Shown one piece after another: positions 1-8,778 of a stretch of 64,000 bases of DNA; positions within the stretch are counted from its first letter, which is position 1; the number at the start of each line of letters is the position of its first letter. The position numbers and the translations under genes were made by a program. Origin of the DNA: Corallococcus sp. EGB (lineage in GTDB: Bacteria > Myxococcota > Myxococcia > Myxococcales > Myxococcaceae); the NCBI RefSeq assembly GCF_019968905.1, contig NZ_CP079946.1:6855356-6919355 (forward strand). Reading direction: 5' to 3'. Below the pieces are notes generated by a model. The model made no database searches. It had not been told where the DNA came from and saw only the letters and a program-made list of their open reading frames with translations.

Positions 1-547
1 TCTCCATCTCCACCGCCAGGATGCCCATCCGCTCCAGCGTCGCGTTGAGCGCCTCCTGCGGGTGGTAGAAGAGGTCGGAGGTGAAGACGTTGCCCACGCG
101 CACGGGCTTGCCGCGCTTCTCCGCCGCATCCACCGCGCGCCGGGCCAGCGTGAAGTCCGCCACGGCCGGGAAGTCGTGCCCCATCACGCGCATGCGGTTC
201 ACGTTGGAGTCCGTGCCCGCGCCCATCGCCACGATGACGTCGCGCAGCTTCACGTCCGTGCGCAGCGCGCCGCAGCTGCCCACGCGGATGAGCACCTTCG
301 CGCCGTAGTTGCGCACCAGCTCCGTCGCGTAGATGGAGATGGAGGGCACGCCCATGCCGTGTCCCATCACGGACAGCCGCTTGCCGCGGAAGGTGCCGGT
401 GTAGCCCAGCATGTTGCGCACCGACGTGACGGCGCGCGCGTTCTCCAGGAAGCGCTCGGAGATGTAGCGCGCCCGGAGCGGGTCTCCCGGCATGAGGACC
501 ACTTCAGCGAAGTCACCGGGGGACGCGGAGATGTGCGGAGTTGCCAT
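1..547 (-). CDS. deoD: Purine nucleoside phosphorylase DeoD-type (3' end beyond window)
   Basis: This enzyme would phosphorolyse purine (deoxy)nucleosides to base and (deoxy)ribose-1-phosphate in the cytoplasmic salvage pathway. Only the first ~182 codons are in the window. The translation starts [22 protein letters not shown], the usual N-terminus of the hexameric bacterial family; the phosphate-site glycine in MPGDPLRA, the GHGMG stretch and the RVGSCGAL segment are all visible, and the cut end carries VEME, the nucleoside-binding Met-Glu of this family. The start is the ATG at 547, 15 nt after the stop of the MepA-like lipoprotein gene, with AGG just upstream, so the two may be co-transcribed. 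Family assignment is firm; E. coli-type trimer/hexamer class is by similarity. Confidence 0.93.
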   Translation of the reverse strand, partial: MATPHISASPGDFAEVVLMPGDPLRARYISERFLENARAVTSVRNMLGYTGTFRGKRLSVMGHGMGVPSISIYATELVRNYGAKVLIRVGSCGALRTDVKLRDVIVAMGAGTDSNVNRMRVMGHDFPAVADFTLARRAVDAAEKRGKPVRVGNVFTSDLFYHPQEALNATLERMGILAVEME

Positions 548-562
548 GGAACCTGAAGCCTT

Positions 563-1996
563 TCAGCGGCCGGTCGACAGACCGGACGGAACACCCGTGG
601 GAACGGCCACCGGCGTCGGTGCCGGCGCGGCGGGAGTGCACGGGTTGGGCAGCTTGCCCGAAGCCGCGGGCGCCGTGTTCACCAAAGCGGGGGTCTTCGT
701 CTCCGGCGGCAGCCGGCGCGGCGGCAGCTGCACCGGCGGGGGGATGGGGCAGTGCGTGCACGGGCCCTTCAGCGGAATCACCAGCCGCTGGCCAATGCTC
801 AGGAACGTGTTGCGCATCCGGTTGGCCTTCTTGATGGCCACCACGCTGGAGTTGTGGCGCATCGCGATGGCGCCCAGCGTGTCCCCGCTGCGCACCTTGT
901 ACATCATGAGGTTCTGGTCCGGCTGCAGCGCCAGCAGCGGGGCCACCCGGCGGCCCAGCTCCTGCGCGCGGCCGTTGAAGAAGCGCACGTGGAAGTGGTC
1001 GCGGTGGCGGCGCGCGTGCTTGATGAGGGAGTTGAAGCCCGCGTTGAACAGCGAATCCAGCCACGCCTTGTCCTCGCCAATGGACAACGCGTAGTCGTAC
1101 AGGACCTTCTGCACACGCTTGTCCACGAGGATCATCTGCACGTCGGTGTTCACCACCAGCGAGCGGATCAGCGCCCAGTTCATGGCCACGTCGATGTAGC
1201 GCTCCCGCTCGCGCTCGCGCACCGGCTCCGCGGTCGGGTAGTAGAAGCCCAGGTCCACGTCGCGGCCGTTCTGGTGGCTCTTGTGCGGGCGCAGGTAGCC
1301 GCCGTCCTTGGTGGACAGGCGGTTGACGCGCAGCGGGGGCACGTTCGGGTACTGCGCACGCACAGCGTGGATGGCGGCGACCACGGAGTCCACCGTCTCC
1401 TGGGTGCCGTAGGCGATCTCCGGCGACACCACGAGCCAATCCTTGTCATCCGGCACACGCACGCTGTTGAGCTGCCGTCCGCTCTCCACGAAGCCAATGG
1501 ACATGGAGCCCAGCGAGGCCGGGTCCTTCTTCCACGCCTCGGTGAGCGCCTCGTCGGACAGGTCTGCGGTGTACAGCGGCCCCGCGGGCGCGGCGGGCGC
1601 GAGCGGCGCCTGCATCTCGCCCTCCTCGCTCACGCCTTCGTCGTCGGTGGCGGCGGTGGCCTCGTCGTCCTCTTCCTCCGCTTCCACGGGGCAGGGGTTG
1701 TCCCGCGCGGCGGCGTCGGTGACGACCGCGGCGACTTCCGCGGGGGACGGCATCGAGGCGGGAGCGGCGGCCACGTTCGCGGGGACCTGCGCCGCAGCCG
1801 GGCCCTGCGCCGCTGCCGGGCCCTGCGCCTCCGCGGACGCCGGAGCCTGGTCTCCCGGCTGCGCGGCGGGGGCCTCCGGCGACGTCGCGGGGGCGGCCTG
1901 GGCCGGAACCGGAGCCGGCGTGGAGGCCGGGACGGGGGTGACGACACGCGCGGCGCAGCCGGCGCAGAGCAAGAGGATCAGGAGTGAGGAACGCAC
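563..1996 (-). CDS. Penicillin-insensitive murein endopeptidase (MepA/M74-like) lipoprotein with C-terminal LysM
   Basis: A 477-residue exported protein starting with GTG. Residues 1-14 form a short hydrophobic signal ending at a Cys (LLCAGC), suggesting a lipoprotein. Residues ~20-140 are a low-complexity Pro/Ala then acidic linker. Residues ~150-350 resemble the M74 murein endopeptidases: H238, H241 and D246/D248 in the HKSHQNGRDVD stretch and H335/H337 in HRDHFHV are the expected zinc ligands. A LysM domain (YKVRSGDTLGAIA to LVIPLKG, ~367-411) would bind peptidoglycan glycan. Family knowledge: M74 enzymes cut the D-Ala-mDAP crosslink. The long linker and the LysM are additions to the classical ~275-residue enzyme. 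A Pro-rich tail follows. deoD lies immediately downstream. Confidence 0.85.
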   Translation of the reverse strand: MRSSLLILLLCAGCAARVVTPVPASTPAPVPAQAAPATSPEAPAAQPGDQAPASAEAQGPAAAQGPAAAQVPANVAAAPASMPSPAEVAAVVTDAAARDNPCPVEAEEEDDEATAATDDEGVSEEGEMQAPLAPAAPAGPLYTADLSDEALTEAWKKDPASLGSMSIGFVESGRQLNSVRVPDDKDWLVVSPEIAYGTQETVDSVVAAIHAVRAQYPNVPPLRVNRLSTKDGGYLRPHKSHQNGRDVDLGFYYPTAEPVRERERERYIDVAMNWALIRSLVVNTDVQMILVDKRVQKVLYDYALSIGEDKAWLDSLFNAGFNSLIKHARRHRDHFHVRFFNGRAQELGRRVAPLLALQPDQNLMMYKVRSGDTLGAIAMRHNSSVVAIKKANRMRNTFLSIGQRLVIPLKGPCTHCPIPPPVQLPPRRLPPETKTPALVNTAPAASGKLPNPCTPAAPAPTPVAVPTGVPSGLSTGR

Positions 1997-2092
1997 CGGG
2001 GGCGAGGATGACCCGAGAAGCCCTCGCGACCAAGCGCGGAGCGCGATTTTGACTGCGCGTACGCACCCCTGCCTGCCTGCTCCACCCCTGCC

Positions 2093-2557
2093 TCAGGCGC
2101 TGTGCGTGAAGCCTTCCGCCTCCAGCACCTGCGCGGCCCGGCGCGGCGAGAGCACGTCGAAAGGAAGCCGCCGCCCGCCGCCCATCGACAGCACGCGCTG
2201 GTCCTTGCTCACCAGCCACGAAGCCCCGGCGCGAGCCGCCAGCTCCAGGAACTTCTGATCATCCCGGTCCCGGCACGGCGGCAACTCCACCGGAGCGCCC
2301 TCCCCTTCAGCGACCCGCACGAGCGCGCCATATGCATCACGCACGGCCTGCTGCGCCTCCGACGCCAGCTTGAAGGACGGATAGGCGAGCACCAGCGCCA
2401 GCTCCTTGAGCGTGTGCCGGTCCGCCCATGCCGTCAGCGCTCCCGAATGCAGTGCCTGCTTCAGCGGCTGGGTGAAGACGTCATCAAAGACGAACACATC
2501 CAGCACCACATTGGTGTCCAGCACCACGGAACGAATGGCAGGCACAGCGGAAGGCAT
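2093..2557 (-). CDS. PIN-domain putative endoribonuclease (VapC-like, PF13470 type)
   Basis: A PIN fold protein of ~154 residues. The conserved acidic residues appear as VVLDTNVVLDVF near the N-terminus, LKELALVL in the middle and DRDDQKFLELAARAGASWLVSKDQRVL near the C-terminus, as in the 'putative toxin-antitoxin system toxin component, PIN family'. No antitoxin-like small gene is adjacent, so it is an orphan or acts alone. The start is uncertain: ATG 2557 puts the first Asp about a dozen residues from the N-terminus, while ATG 2599 adds 14 residues (MSAVLVTESSFIVK). The gene ends with a 96-nt gap to the MepA-like gene. RNase activity is inferred from the fold. Confidence 0.8.
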   Translation of the reverse strand: MPSAVPAIRSVVLDTNVVLDVFVFDDVFTQPLKQALHSGALTAWADRHTLKELALVLAYPSFKLASEAQQAVRDAYGALVRVAEGEGAPVELPPCRDRDDQKFLELAARAGASWLVSKDQRVLSMGGGRRLPFDVLSPRRAAQVLEAEGFTHSA

Positions 2558-2725
2558 CTTCACGATGAAGGAACTTTCCGTCACCAACACCGCAGACACA
2601 ACCCTGCCGTTTCACGCGTCAATCCCAATGCACGGAGGGTCCTTGGCCAAAACCAGCAATCATGGACAAAGATGCATCTCGCCAAACCCCCTCCGTGCTG
2701 GCCCCCGCCGGCGAAAGGTCTGTCC

Positions 2726-3340
2726 ATGAAGCCCTCGTCCCGTTCGCTGTGTCTGACGTTGCTGAGCGCCGCCGCCCTGCTGGGCGGCTGTGGAGGCGAG
2801 GAGGCGCTCACGCAGGAGGGAGGAGGCGTTGTCGTGCCGCCGGTCCAGACGGAGTCCGCTGGCAACGGGTTGAGCGCGAGCGCCGCGTATTGCGATGACG
2901 TGACGACGTGGGACCCGGCGTGGGTGAAGTTCGAGGATGACGTGCTCACGCTCATCAACCAGCGCCGCGCCGCGGGCGCCACCTGTGGCGAGGTGGTGAA
3001 GCCGGCGGTGGGCGCGCTCACGAACAACGCCAAGCTTCGCTGCGCGGCGCGCAAGCACTCCAAGGACATGGGCACGAACAACTTCTTCGACCACACGGGC
3101 TCCAATGGCTCCACGCCGTGGCAGCGCATGACGTCCGCGGGCTACAGCTACCGGACGGCGGCGGAGAACATCGCCGCGGGCTATGGCTCCGCCCAGGCGG
3201 TGGTGGATGGCTGGATGGCCAGCACGGGACACTGCAACAACATCATGAACGGCGCGCTGAAAGAGACGGGCATCGGCTATTACAACGCGCCGTCCAGCAC
3301 GTACCGCGCCTACTGGACACAGGACTTCGGCACGCCGTAG
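2726..3340 (+). CDS. CAP/SCP-domain lipoprotein
   Basis: A 204-residue lipoprotein: basic N-terminus, hydrophobic core and lipobox LLGGC at about residues 17-21. The mature part is a CAP (SCP/PR-1) domain of the bacterial type: VLTLINQRRAAGA opening helix, LRCAARKHSKDM with the conserved His, FFDHTGSNGSTPWQRMTSAGYSY, AAENIAAGY with the conserved Glu, and GHCNNIMN with the second His. The four-residue His/Glu cavity of CAP proteins is therefore complete. Function of bacterial CAP domains is poorly defined (extracellular; lipid or cation binding proposed). It diverges from the PIN gene across a 168-nt gap. Confidence 0.88.
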   Translation: MKPSSRSLCLTLLSAAALLGGCGGEEALTQEGGGVVVPPVQTESAGNGLSASAAYCDDVTTWDPAWVKFEDDVLTLINQRRAAGATCGEVVKPAVGALTNNAKLRCAARKHSKDMGTNNFFDHTGSNGSTPWQRMTSAGYSYRTAAENIAAGYGSAQAVVDGWMASTGHCNNIMNGALKETGIGYYNAPSSTYRAYWTQDFGTP

Positions 3341-3377
3341 TCCCCGCCATGGGGTGGAGGGCTATGCTTCACGCACC

Positions 3378-4568
3378 ATGCCCTCCCCCTTCGCCGAGCA
3401 CTTCCCCGCGCTGCGGTCCGGCTTCAGCTACCTGGACAACGCCGCGGGGGCGCAGGTGCCCACGCACTGCATCGACGCCATCCATCAATTCCTCACGGGT
3501 GGAAGCTGCAACGTGGGCCAGCCCTATCCTGCCTCTCGCGTGGCCACCGCGCTCAAGGCCCGCGCGCGCGAAGAGACGGCGGAGTTCCTCCATTGCCGGC
3601 CCGACGAGGTGATGCTCGGGCCCAGCGCCACCGCGCTCACCTTCCAGGTGGGCCGGGCGTTCTCGCGCCTCTTCCAGGCAGGCGACGAGGTGGTCCTCTC
3701 CGAATTGGAGCACGAATCCAACGCGGCCCCGTGGCGCGCGCTGGAGGCGCAGGGCGTGAAGGTGACGACCTGGCGCGCGAGCTGGCCAGAGGGCCGGCTG
3801 GATATCGCGGAGCTGCGGAAGCTCGTCACGCCGCGCACGCGGCTGGTGGCGGTGTCCGCGGCGGCGAACTCCGTGGGCGCAACGCCGGACCTGGCCTCGG
3901 CGGCGGAGGTGGCGCGCGGCGTGGGCGCGTGGCTGTTCGTGGACGCGGTGCACTCCAGCCCGCACCACCTGCCGGACGTGCGGGCGTGGGGCGCGGACTT
4001 CGCGGTCTTCTCTCCGTACAAGGTCTTTGGTCCGCACCTGGGCTGTCTGTACGTGCGGCGCGAGCTGCTCGCGGGGCTCCCCGCGGACAAGCTGTGGTTC
4101 ATGCCGGACGACGGTCCGCAGAAGTTCGAACCCGGCACGGCGAACCACGAGGGCTGGGCCGGGTGGCTGGGCTCGCTGCGCTACCTGCGTGACGTGCTGG
4201 GCGGTGGCCAGCCGGGGCGCGAGGGATTGGCGCGGGCCTTCCAGCGCATCGCGCAGCTGGAGCAGCCGCTGCTGGAGACCGCGCTGGAGCAGCTGTCCCG
4301 GCACCCGCGCGTGCGACTCTACGGCCCCAGGACCTCCGCCGGGCGCGTGGCCACCTTCTGCTTCAACGTCACGGGCCTGGCACCGCGCGCCGTGGCCGAG
4401 CACCTGGCGGAGCAGGGCGTGGGCGTCGCGGCGGGGCACTACTACGCGACGATGGCGGCCCAGGCGCTGGGGCTCATGCCCGACGGCGCGGTGCGCGCCT
4501 CGCTGCTGCACTACAACACCGCGGAGGACGTGGGGCGGCTGCTCGCGGCGTTGGATTCGCTTCCCTGA
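3378..4568 (+). CDS. Class V aminotransferase / cysteine desulfurase-like protein
   Basis: A ~396-residue PLP enzyme of fold type I. The N-terminus SGFSYLDNAAGAQVP is the class V signature; the PLP phosphate region, the Asp of FVDAVHSSPHHLPD and the Schiff-base lysine in FSPYKVFGPH are all present. The sequence is closest in style to the 'cysteine desulfurase-like' family (TIGR01976) rather than to housekeeping IscS/SufS, because there are no isc/suf genes nearby and the active-site Cys loop of IscS is not evident. ATG 3378 is preferred because it starts directly before the conserved domain; an upstream GTG at 3354 would add eight residues. Its substrate cannot be deduced from the context. 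Confidence 0.82.
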   Translation: MPSPFAEHFPALRSGFSYLDNAAGAQVPTHCIDAIHQFLTGGSCNVGQPYPASRVATALKARAREETAEFLHCRPDEVMLGPSATALTFQVGRAFSRLFQAGDEVVLSELEHESNAAPWRALEAQGVKVTTWRASWPEGRLDIAELRKLVTPRTRLVAVSAAANSVGATPDLASAAEVARGVGAWLFVDAVHSSPHHLPDVRAWGADFAVFSPYKVFGPHLGCLYVRRELLAGLPADKLWFMPDDGPQKFEPGTANHEGWAGWLGSLRYLRDVLGGGQPGREGLARAFQRIAQLEQPLLETALEQLSRHPRVRLYGPRTSAGRVATFCFNVTGLAPRAVAEHLAEQGVGVAAGHYYATMAAQALGLMPDGAVRASLLHYNTAEDVGRLLAALDSLP

Positions 4569-4697
4569 TGTCGGGGGTCATCGTCCATCGCGGACTCCCG
4601 CCGCGGGTCGACTTCAACGCGCGGGCCGCGCCGAACATCCAGGAGAGACCTGGTTTCAACACGGGGGGCGCGATCGCATCCGCGAAACCCTCGCACC

Positions 4698-5582
4698 TCA
4701 CGCCTCCACGGGCGGAGGGGGCCGCTGCGCCGTCAGCGTCGCCCCCGCCGACGCCACGCTCACCAACGCGACCGCCAGCCATTGCAGGGGCGTGAGCTGC
4801 TCACGCAGGAACACCCAGCCCGCCACCGTGGCCACGCCGGGCTCCAGGCTCATCAGGATGCCGAAGGTGCGGCTGGAGAGCTGGCCCAGCGCCATCATCT
4901 CCAGCGTGTACGGCAGCGCGCTGGACAGGAGCGCCACGCCCAGGCCCGCGCCAAAGAGGCCCGGCGTCAGCCGCTCCAGGTGGCCCTCGCGAAGCATGAA
5001 GGGCAGCACCGTCAGCATGGCCACCACCATGCCCGCCGCCACGCCCTGCCCTTCCGGCACGCGGCGCGACAGCCTTCCGCCCATCAGGATGTAGAGGGCC
5101 CAGCACCCGCCCGCCGTCAGCGCCAGCACCACGCCCAGCGGATCCAACCCGCCGGGCTTCGCCGTCCAGGGCGTGATCAACACGATGCCCGTCGCCGCGA
5201 AGAGCACCCAGAGGAAGTCCAACGCCTTGCGGGAGCCCACCACCGCGAGCACGAAGGGCCCCACGAACTCCAGCGTCACCGCGAGCCCCAGCGGGATGCG
5301 CGCGATGGCCAGGTAGTACGTGAGGTTCATCACGCCCAGCGCCACGCCATACGGCACGATGGCCGTCCACTGCGCCCGCGTGTAGCGCGACAGCGGCGGA
5401 CGGAAGAACGCCATCAGCATCGCCGACGCCAGCACCAGCCGCAGGCCCGCGGCCCCCGCCGCGCCTATCGCGGGGAAGAGCCCCTTCGCGAGCGCGGCGC
5501 CCCCCTGCACGCTCACCACGGCGATGAGGACCGCGGGAATGGGGGGCAGCGCTGCGACACGGCGTCCGGCGACTTCGCTCAT
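4698..5582 (-). CDS. EamA-family exporter, RhtA (threonine/homoserine efflux)-like
   Basis: A 294-residue inner-membrane protein with about ten hydrophobic segments in two EamA repeats. The stretch MNLTYYLAIARIPLGLAVTLEFVGP is strongly reminiscent of RhtA, which exports threonine/homoserine; the second repeat carries SSALPYTLEMMALGQLSSRTFGILMSLEPG, also typical of that subgroup. It begins at the ATG at 5582 and runs convergently towards the class V aminotransferase gene with a 129-nt gap. An amino-acid export role is family inference; the true substrate is unknown. Confidence 0.82.
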   Translation of the reverse strand: MSEVAGRRVAALPPIPAVLIAVVSVQGGAALAKGLFPAIGAAGAAGLRLVLASAMLMAFFRPPLSRYTRAQWTAIVPYGVALGVMNLTYYLAIARIPLGLAVTLEFVGPFVLAVVGSRKALDFLWVLFAATGIVLITPWTAKPGGLDPLGVVLALTAGGCWALYILMGGRLSRRVPEGQGVAAGMVVAMLTVLPFMLREGHLERLTPGLFGAGLGVALLSSALPYTLEMMALGQLSSRTFGILMSLEPGVATVAGWVFLREQLTPLQWLAVALVSVASAGATLTAQRPPPPVEA

Positions 5583-5607
5583 GGCGCCGGAATCTAACCA
5601 GGGTGGC

Positions 5608-7158
5608 TCACGGATTCACGGGCGCACTCGAGGCCCCGGTCCGCAGCACGCGGCGAGCGATGAACCGGGAGACATTCCACTCCGGGACCGAGTCCTGCTG
5701 CTTCAGCCGCTCCCGGAGGTCCTTCAGGACGGGCGCCAGACGCCCCCGGTATTCCTCCTCGACGGTGCCGTCCGCCACGGACAGTCCGAACGCCGCGTCC
5801 GCGGACAGGTCGTAGAACATTTCGGTGTCCAACGAACCGGTGCGCACATACCGGTCCAGGTTCTGTCGGACGATGAAGGCCTCCGGGTTGAGGAAGTTGA
5901 GCGCGAGGACCGCGCCCACCGCCGTGGCGAAGGCGCCCACCGCGAAGCGCTCCGGCTTCCACCACAGCGTCACCGCGCGCCAGGCCAGCGCCGCGGCCAG
6001 CGCCACCATGAAGACATGCGTGTGCACGCGCAGCAGCGTGTAGCCGAACGCGTCCTCGTACAGCGACAGGCGCCGCATCGCGGACGCGAGGATGACCAGC
6101 GTCAGCACCACCATCAGCGACGTGCTCGCCCGGAAGACGGTCTGCGCCGCGCGCGTCGCGCGCCGCGTCCAGCGCTCCAGGGCCAGCACCAGCACCAGCG
6201 TCAGCGTGGAGACGACCACCAGTTCGAAGAACCCGCGCCGCGCGTACTCCGCGAAGGAATATCCGGACGCGGGCGACGACGCGTCGTTGATGAAGAGGTA
6301 CGCCACCTGGAAGGCCGCGAAGACGAAGAACAGCGCGTTCACGGCGAAGATGAGCGTGAGCGCCTCGACGAAGCCCAGGCGCGGCGTGGCGGGGGCCAGC
6401 TCCGCGTCGCCCCGCTCCTTGATGGCGCGGCGGCGCAGCGCGTGGCCCAGCACGCCCGCCGCGACGCACGCGCTGAACGCCACGCCCACGCCGCGGACCA
6501 TCAGCCGCCCCAGGTCCAGGTCGAACGACAACAGCCGCCGCATGGTGGAGGAGAAGACGCCGTCCGCGGATTCGAGCAGCACCCCGAACACGAAGAGCAC
6601 CGGCAGCGCCAGCAGCAGCCCCCGCGACAGCGCCCCCATGAGGCGCGAGTGCGTCCTCATGCCGCGCATGTCCACGCTGTCGCGGACGAGGGCCGGAGGG
6701 TAGAGCAGCGTCTGCACGGCGGAGCCGAAGAAGACGGCGACGTAGTCCTTGAAGCCCAGCCGCTCCACGCGGCCCGCGGCCCAGAAGTGCGACAGCAGCA
6801 TCAAGAGCACGGCCGACGTCAGCACGTTGAGCATCAGGAGCCAAGCGCTGTCCCGCACCGCGACGAAGGCGCTGATCAGCCCCAGGGGCAACAGCAGCCA
6901 CGCATTGGGCCGCGCGCGCTGCCAGCCTTCACGGCCGCCCAGCCACGCGAGCGCGCCGACCAGAGCCGCCACCACCAGGGGAAAGCCCAGGCCCCACCGC
7001 GCCCTTTCGAGCAGGACCTCCGCCATCACCCCCAGGGCCAGCGACGCCGCCAGCGTCCGGCGCGGGGCGCGCACCCATGGGAGCAAGGCCCGGGCGGGGG
7101 CCGCGACGGGAGCAGTGGAAGAAGGAGGCAGCGGGGAGATGGGAACGGACGGATTCAT
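5608..7158 (-). CDS. Multipass membrane protein, DUF4153/DUF4173-like
   Basis: A ~516-residue integral membrane protein with at least ten hydrophobic segments. I recognise the general pattern of DUF4153/DUF4173 proteins (RLGFKDYVAVFFGSA loop, and LYEDAFGYTLLRVHTHVFM near the end), a family of unknown function. The C-terminal ~110 residues after the last membrane segment are soluble (LDTEMFYDLSADAAFGL onward). ATG 7158 is chosen because it precedes a Pro/Ala-rich cytosolic head directly followed by the first membrane span; the frame stays open 103 codons further upstream, but that stretch is Arg-rich and non-protein-like. It ends 25 nt upstream of the start of the RhtA-like gene. Confidence 0.72.
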   Translation of the reverse strand: MNPSVPISPLPPSSTAPVAAPARALLPWVRAPRRTLAASLALGVMAEVLLERARWGLGFPLVVAALVGALAWLGGREGWQRARPNAWLLLPLGLISAFVAVRDSAWLLMLNVLTSAVLLMLLSHFWAAGRVERLGFKDYVAVFFGSAVQTLLYPPALVRDSVDMRGMRTHSRLMGALSRGLLLALPVLFVFGVLLESADGVFSSTMRRLLSFDLDLGRLMVRGVGVAFSACVAAGVLGHALRRRAIKERGDAELAPATPRLGFVEALTLIFAVNALFFVFAAFQVAYLFINDASSPASGYSFAEYARRGFFELVVVSTLTLVLVLALERWTRRATRAAQTVFRASTSLMVVLTLVILASAMRRLSLYEDAFGYTLLRVHTHVFMVALAAALAWRAVTLWWKPERFAVGAFATAVGAVLALNFLNPEAFIVRQNLDRYVRTGSLDTEMFYDLSADAAFGLSVADGTVEEEYRGRLAPVLKDLRERLKQQDSVPEWNVSRFIARRVLRTGASSAPVNP

Positions 7159-7536
7159 GGCGTCGTCACCTCGCGGGCGTTTCGGCACCCGGGATGACGC
7201 CAGGATGCACACGCCCGGTGGCCCGGCTGCGGACCTCGGGTGCGAGCGGTCGCACAGCCGCGCTGAGCGGCGCCACCCTTCGCGTGGCCGGTCGGCGCGG
7301 CTGGAGCCCGAAGCGGCGCCTCGTGATGAGCGGTCGCGCGAGACGCTCCAGCGGTCGCTCGGACGCGGAGTCCGCGCCCCTTCGCCCCGAGCGCGCCCCG
7401 GGCTCCACGCCGCGTCCGCATCACCGCCACCTGGAGTCCGCGAATGGGACGCAGGGACGAGTCGCACCGCGTCGGCGGACGCTTCAGGTCTGTCCGAGCG
7501 GCACGCAGGGAGGCCGGGTGGTAGGTTGCCGCCCCG
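7159..7536. promoter_or_regulatory. Divergent intergenic region with three AGCGGTCGC direct copies
   Basis: This 378-nt gap separates the divergent DUF4153-like and EEP-lipoprotein genes and holds no convincing ORF. The 9-mer AGCGGTCGC occurs three times on the plus strand (7244-7252, 7329-7337, 7350-7358); the last two start 21 bp apart, about two helical turns. The first copy sits in a small perfect hairpin GTGCGA-gcgg-TCGCAC (7239-7254). A regulator-binding role is inference only. Confidence 0.35.
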
Positions 7537-8538
7537 ATGTCACTCCTGCCGTGGCGCCCCCTCCGCTTCCGTCCCCGCTCGACCCTTGCCCTGTGGGGCC
7601 TGGTGCTCGCGTTCGCGGGCTGTGACGGGCGGTCTCCTCAAACCCTGGCGGTTCCGGACGCCGGCCCCTGCGTCCAGGGCAACTGCCCGCAGCCCGACAG
7701 TGGAACGGAGGACCCGTCCAGCACCCGCGTGCGCATCGCGGCGTTCAACGTGCACCGCCTCTTCGACACCGTCTGCGACTCGGGCTCCTGCGGCGGCTCC
7801 AACTACGAGGCGCTCCCCACCGAGGCGGAGTTCGAGGCGCAGGTGGACCGGCTCGGACGGGCCATCACCGCGCTCGACGCGGACATCGTGCTGCTGGAAG
7901 AGGTTGAAACACAGAAGTCGCTGGATGGGCTGTTGCAGAAGGTCCCGCAGTTCCCCAAGGAGCGGTCACATCTCGGGGAGACCTACGCCAACGCATCGGT
8001 GGACGTGGCCGTCCTCTCGCTCCACCCCATCCTCACGGTGCGCAGCCACCGCAACGACACCCTCTACAAGCCGGATGGCTCCTACACCCGATTCGCGCGC
8101 GACCTGCTCGAGGTCCACCTGGACGTGAAGGGCACGCGGGTCATCGTCTTCGCGGCGCACTTCCGCTCCAAGGTGTCCGACGATCCGGACCGCCGCATGG
8201 CGGAGGCCACTGGCGCGAGGCGGATCGTCCTCGAATCAGCGAAGGAGTTCCCGGACGCGCTGGTGGTGCTCGGCGGAGACCTCAACGATGTCCCCGGCTC
8301 GGATCCCATCAACGCCCTGGACGAAGCCCTGCTGCGCGTGAGCAGGGACCGGCCGGAGAACGAGACCTGGTCGTATTTCTATTCCGGCAGGGGCCAGGCC
8401 ATCGACCACCTCTACATGGCGCCCGGCGGTGGCGGCACGTATGTGCCGGGCTCCTTCCGCGTGGTCCGCGACGGCACCGGCTACGGCGGCTCCGACCACG
8501 GCGCGGTGTACGCGGACTTCGCGCTCGGCGCGCCCTGA
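7537..8538 (+). CDS. Endonuclease/exonuclease/phosphatase (EEP)-family lipoprotein
   Basis: A 333-residue exported protein: signal segment with lipobox-like LAFAGC at about residues 24-29, then a ~35-residue linker, then an EEP domain. The metal and catalytic motifs are in order: AAFNVHRLFD (Asn), IVLLEEVE (Glu), SHLGETYANASVDVAV, AAHFRSK (His), LGGDLNDVPGSD (Asp-x-Asn) and GYGGSDHGAV (Asp-His). All key residues are present, so a phosphodiesterase is likely, acting outside the cytoplasm on nucleic acid or phospholipid; the family does not say which. The extra Cys pair in DTVCDSGSCGGS early in the domain may form a disulfide. Confidence 0.85.
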   Translation: MSLLPWRPLRFRPRSTLALWGLVLAFAGCDGRSPQTLAVPDAGPCVQGNCPQPDSGTEDPSSTRVRIAAFNVHRLFDTVCDSGSCGGSNYEALPTEAEFEAQVDRLGRAITALDADIVLLEEVETQKSLDGLLQKVPQFPKERSHLGETYANASVDVAVLSLHPILTVRSHRNDTLYKPDGSYTRFARDLLEVHLDVKGTRVIVFAAHFRSKVSDDPDRRMAEATGARRIVLESAKEFPDALVVLGGDLNDVPGSDPINALDEALLRVSRDRPENETWSYFYSGRGQAIDHLYMAPGGGGTYVPGSFRVVRDGTGYGGSDHGAVYADFALGAP

Positions 8539-8570
8539 GCCACCGGGGCGGCGAGCCGTGCACACTCTCC

Positions 8571-8631
8571 TGCCCTGTCAGCCCGCTGCCTGTGGACCAC
8601 CCCACGCGAAAAGGATTTCATTGACAGGGCA
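8571..8631. repeat. Perfect 10-bp inverted repeat TGCCCTGTCA / TGACAGGGCA
   Basis: The arms lie at 8571-8580 and 8622-8631, separated by 41 nt, in the gap between the EEP lipoprotein gene and the GNAT gene. The arms are too far apart for a typical intrinsic terminator, so a long-range stem or a pair of operator half-sites is possible. A TTGACA hexamer (8621-8626) overlaps the right arm. Confidence 0.4.
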
Positions 8632-8778
8632 ATGACAGACAAGTCGGGACTTTCCCAGGCGACGGCTTTCCGGCCTGGCCGCCCGCCCTAACTTGCTCGC
8701 CATGAAGACACGTTCATGGCGCAAGCCCGCGGCACGCCATTCCCGAGCGTTCCGGCACCCCGTCCCCGAGGGCAGGCC

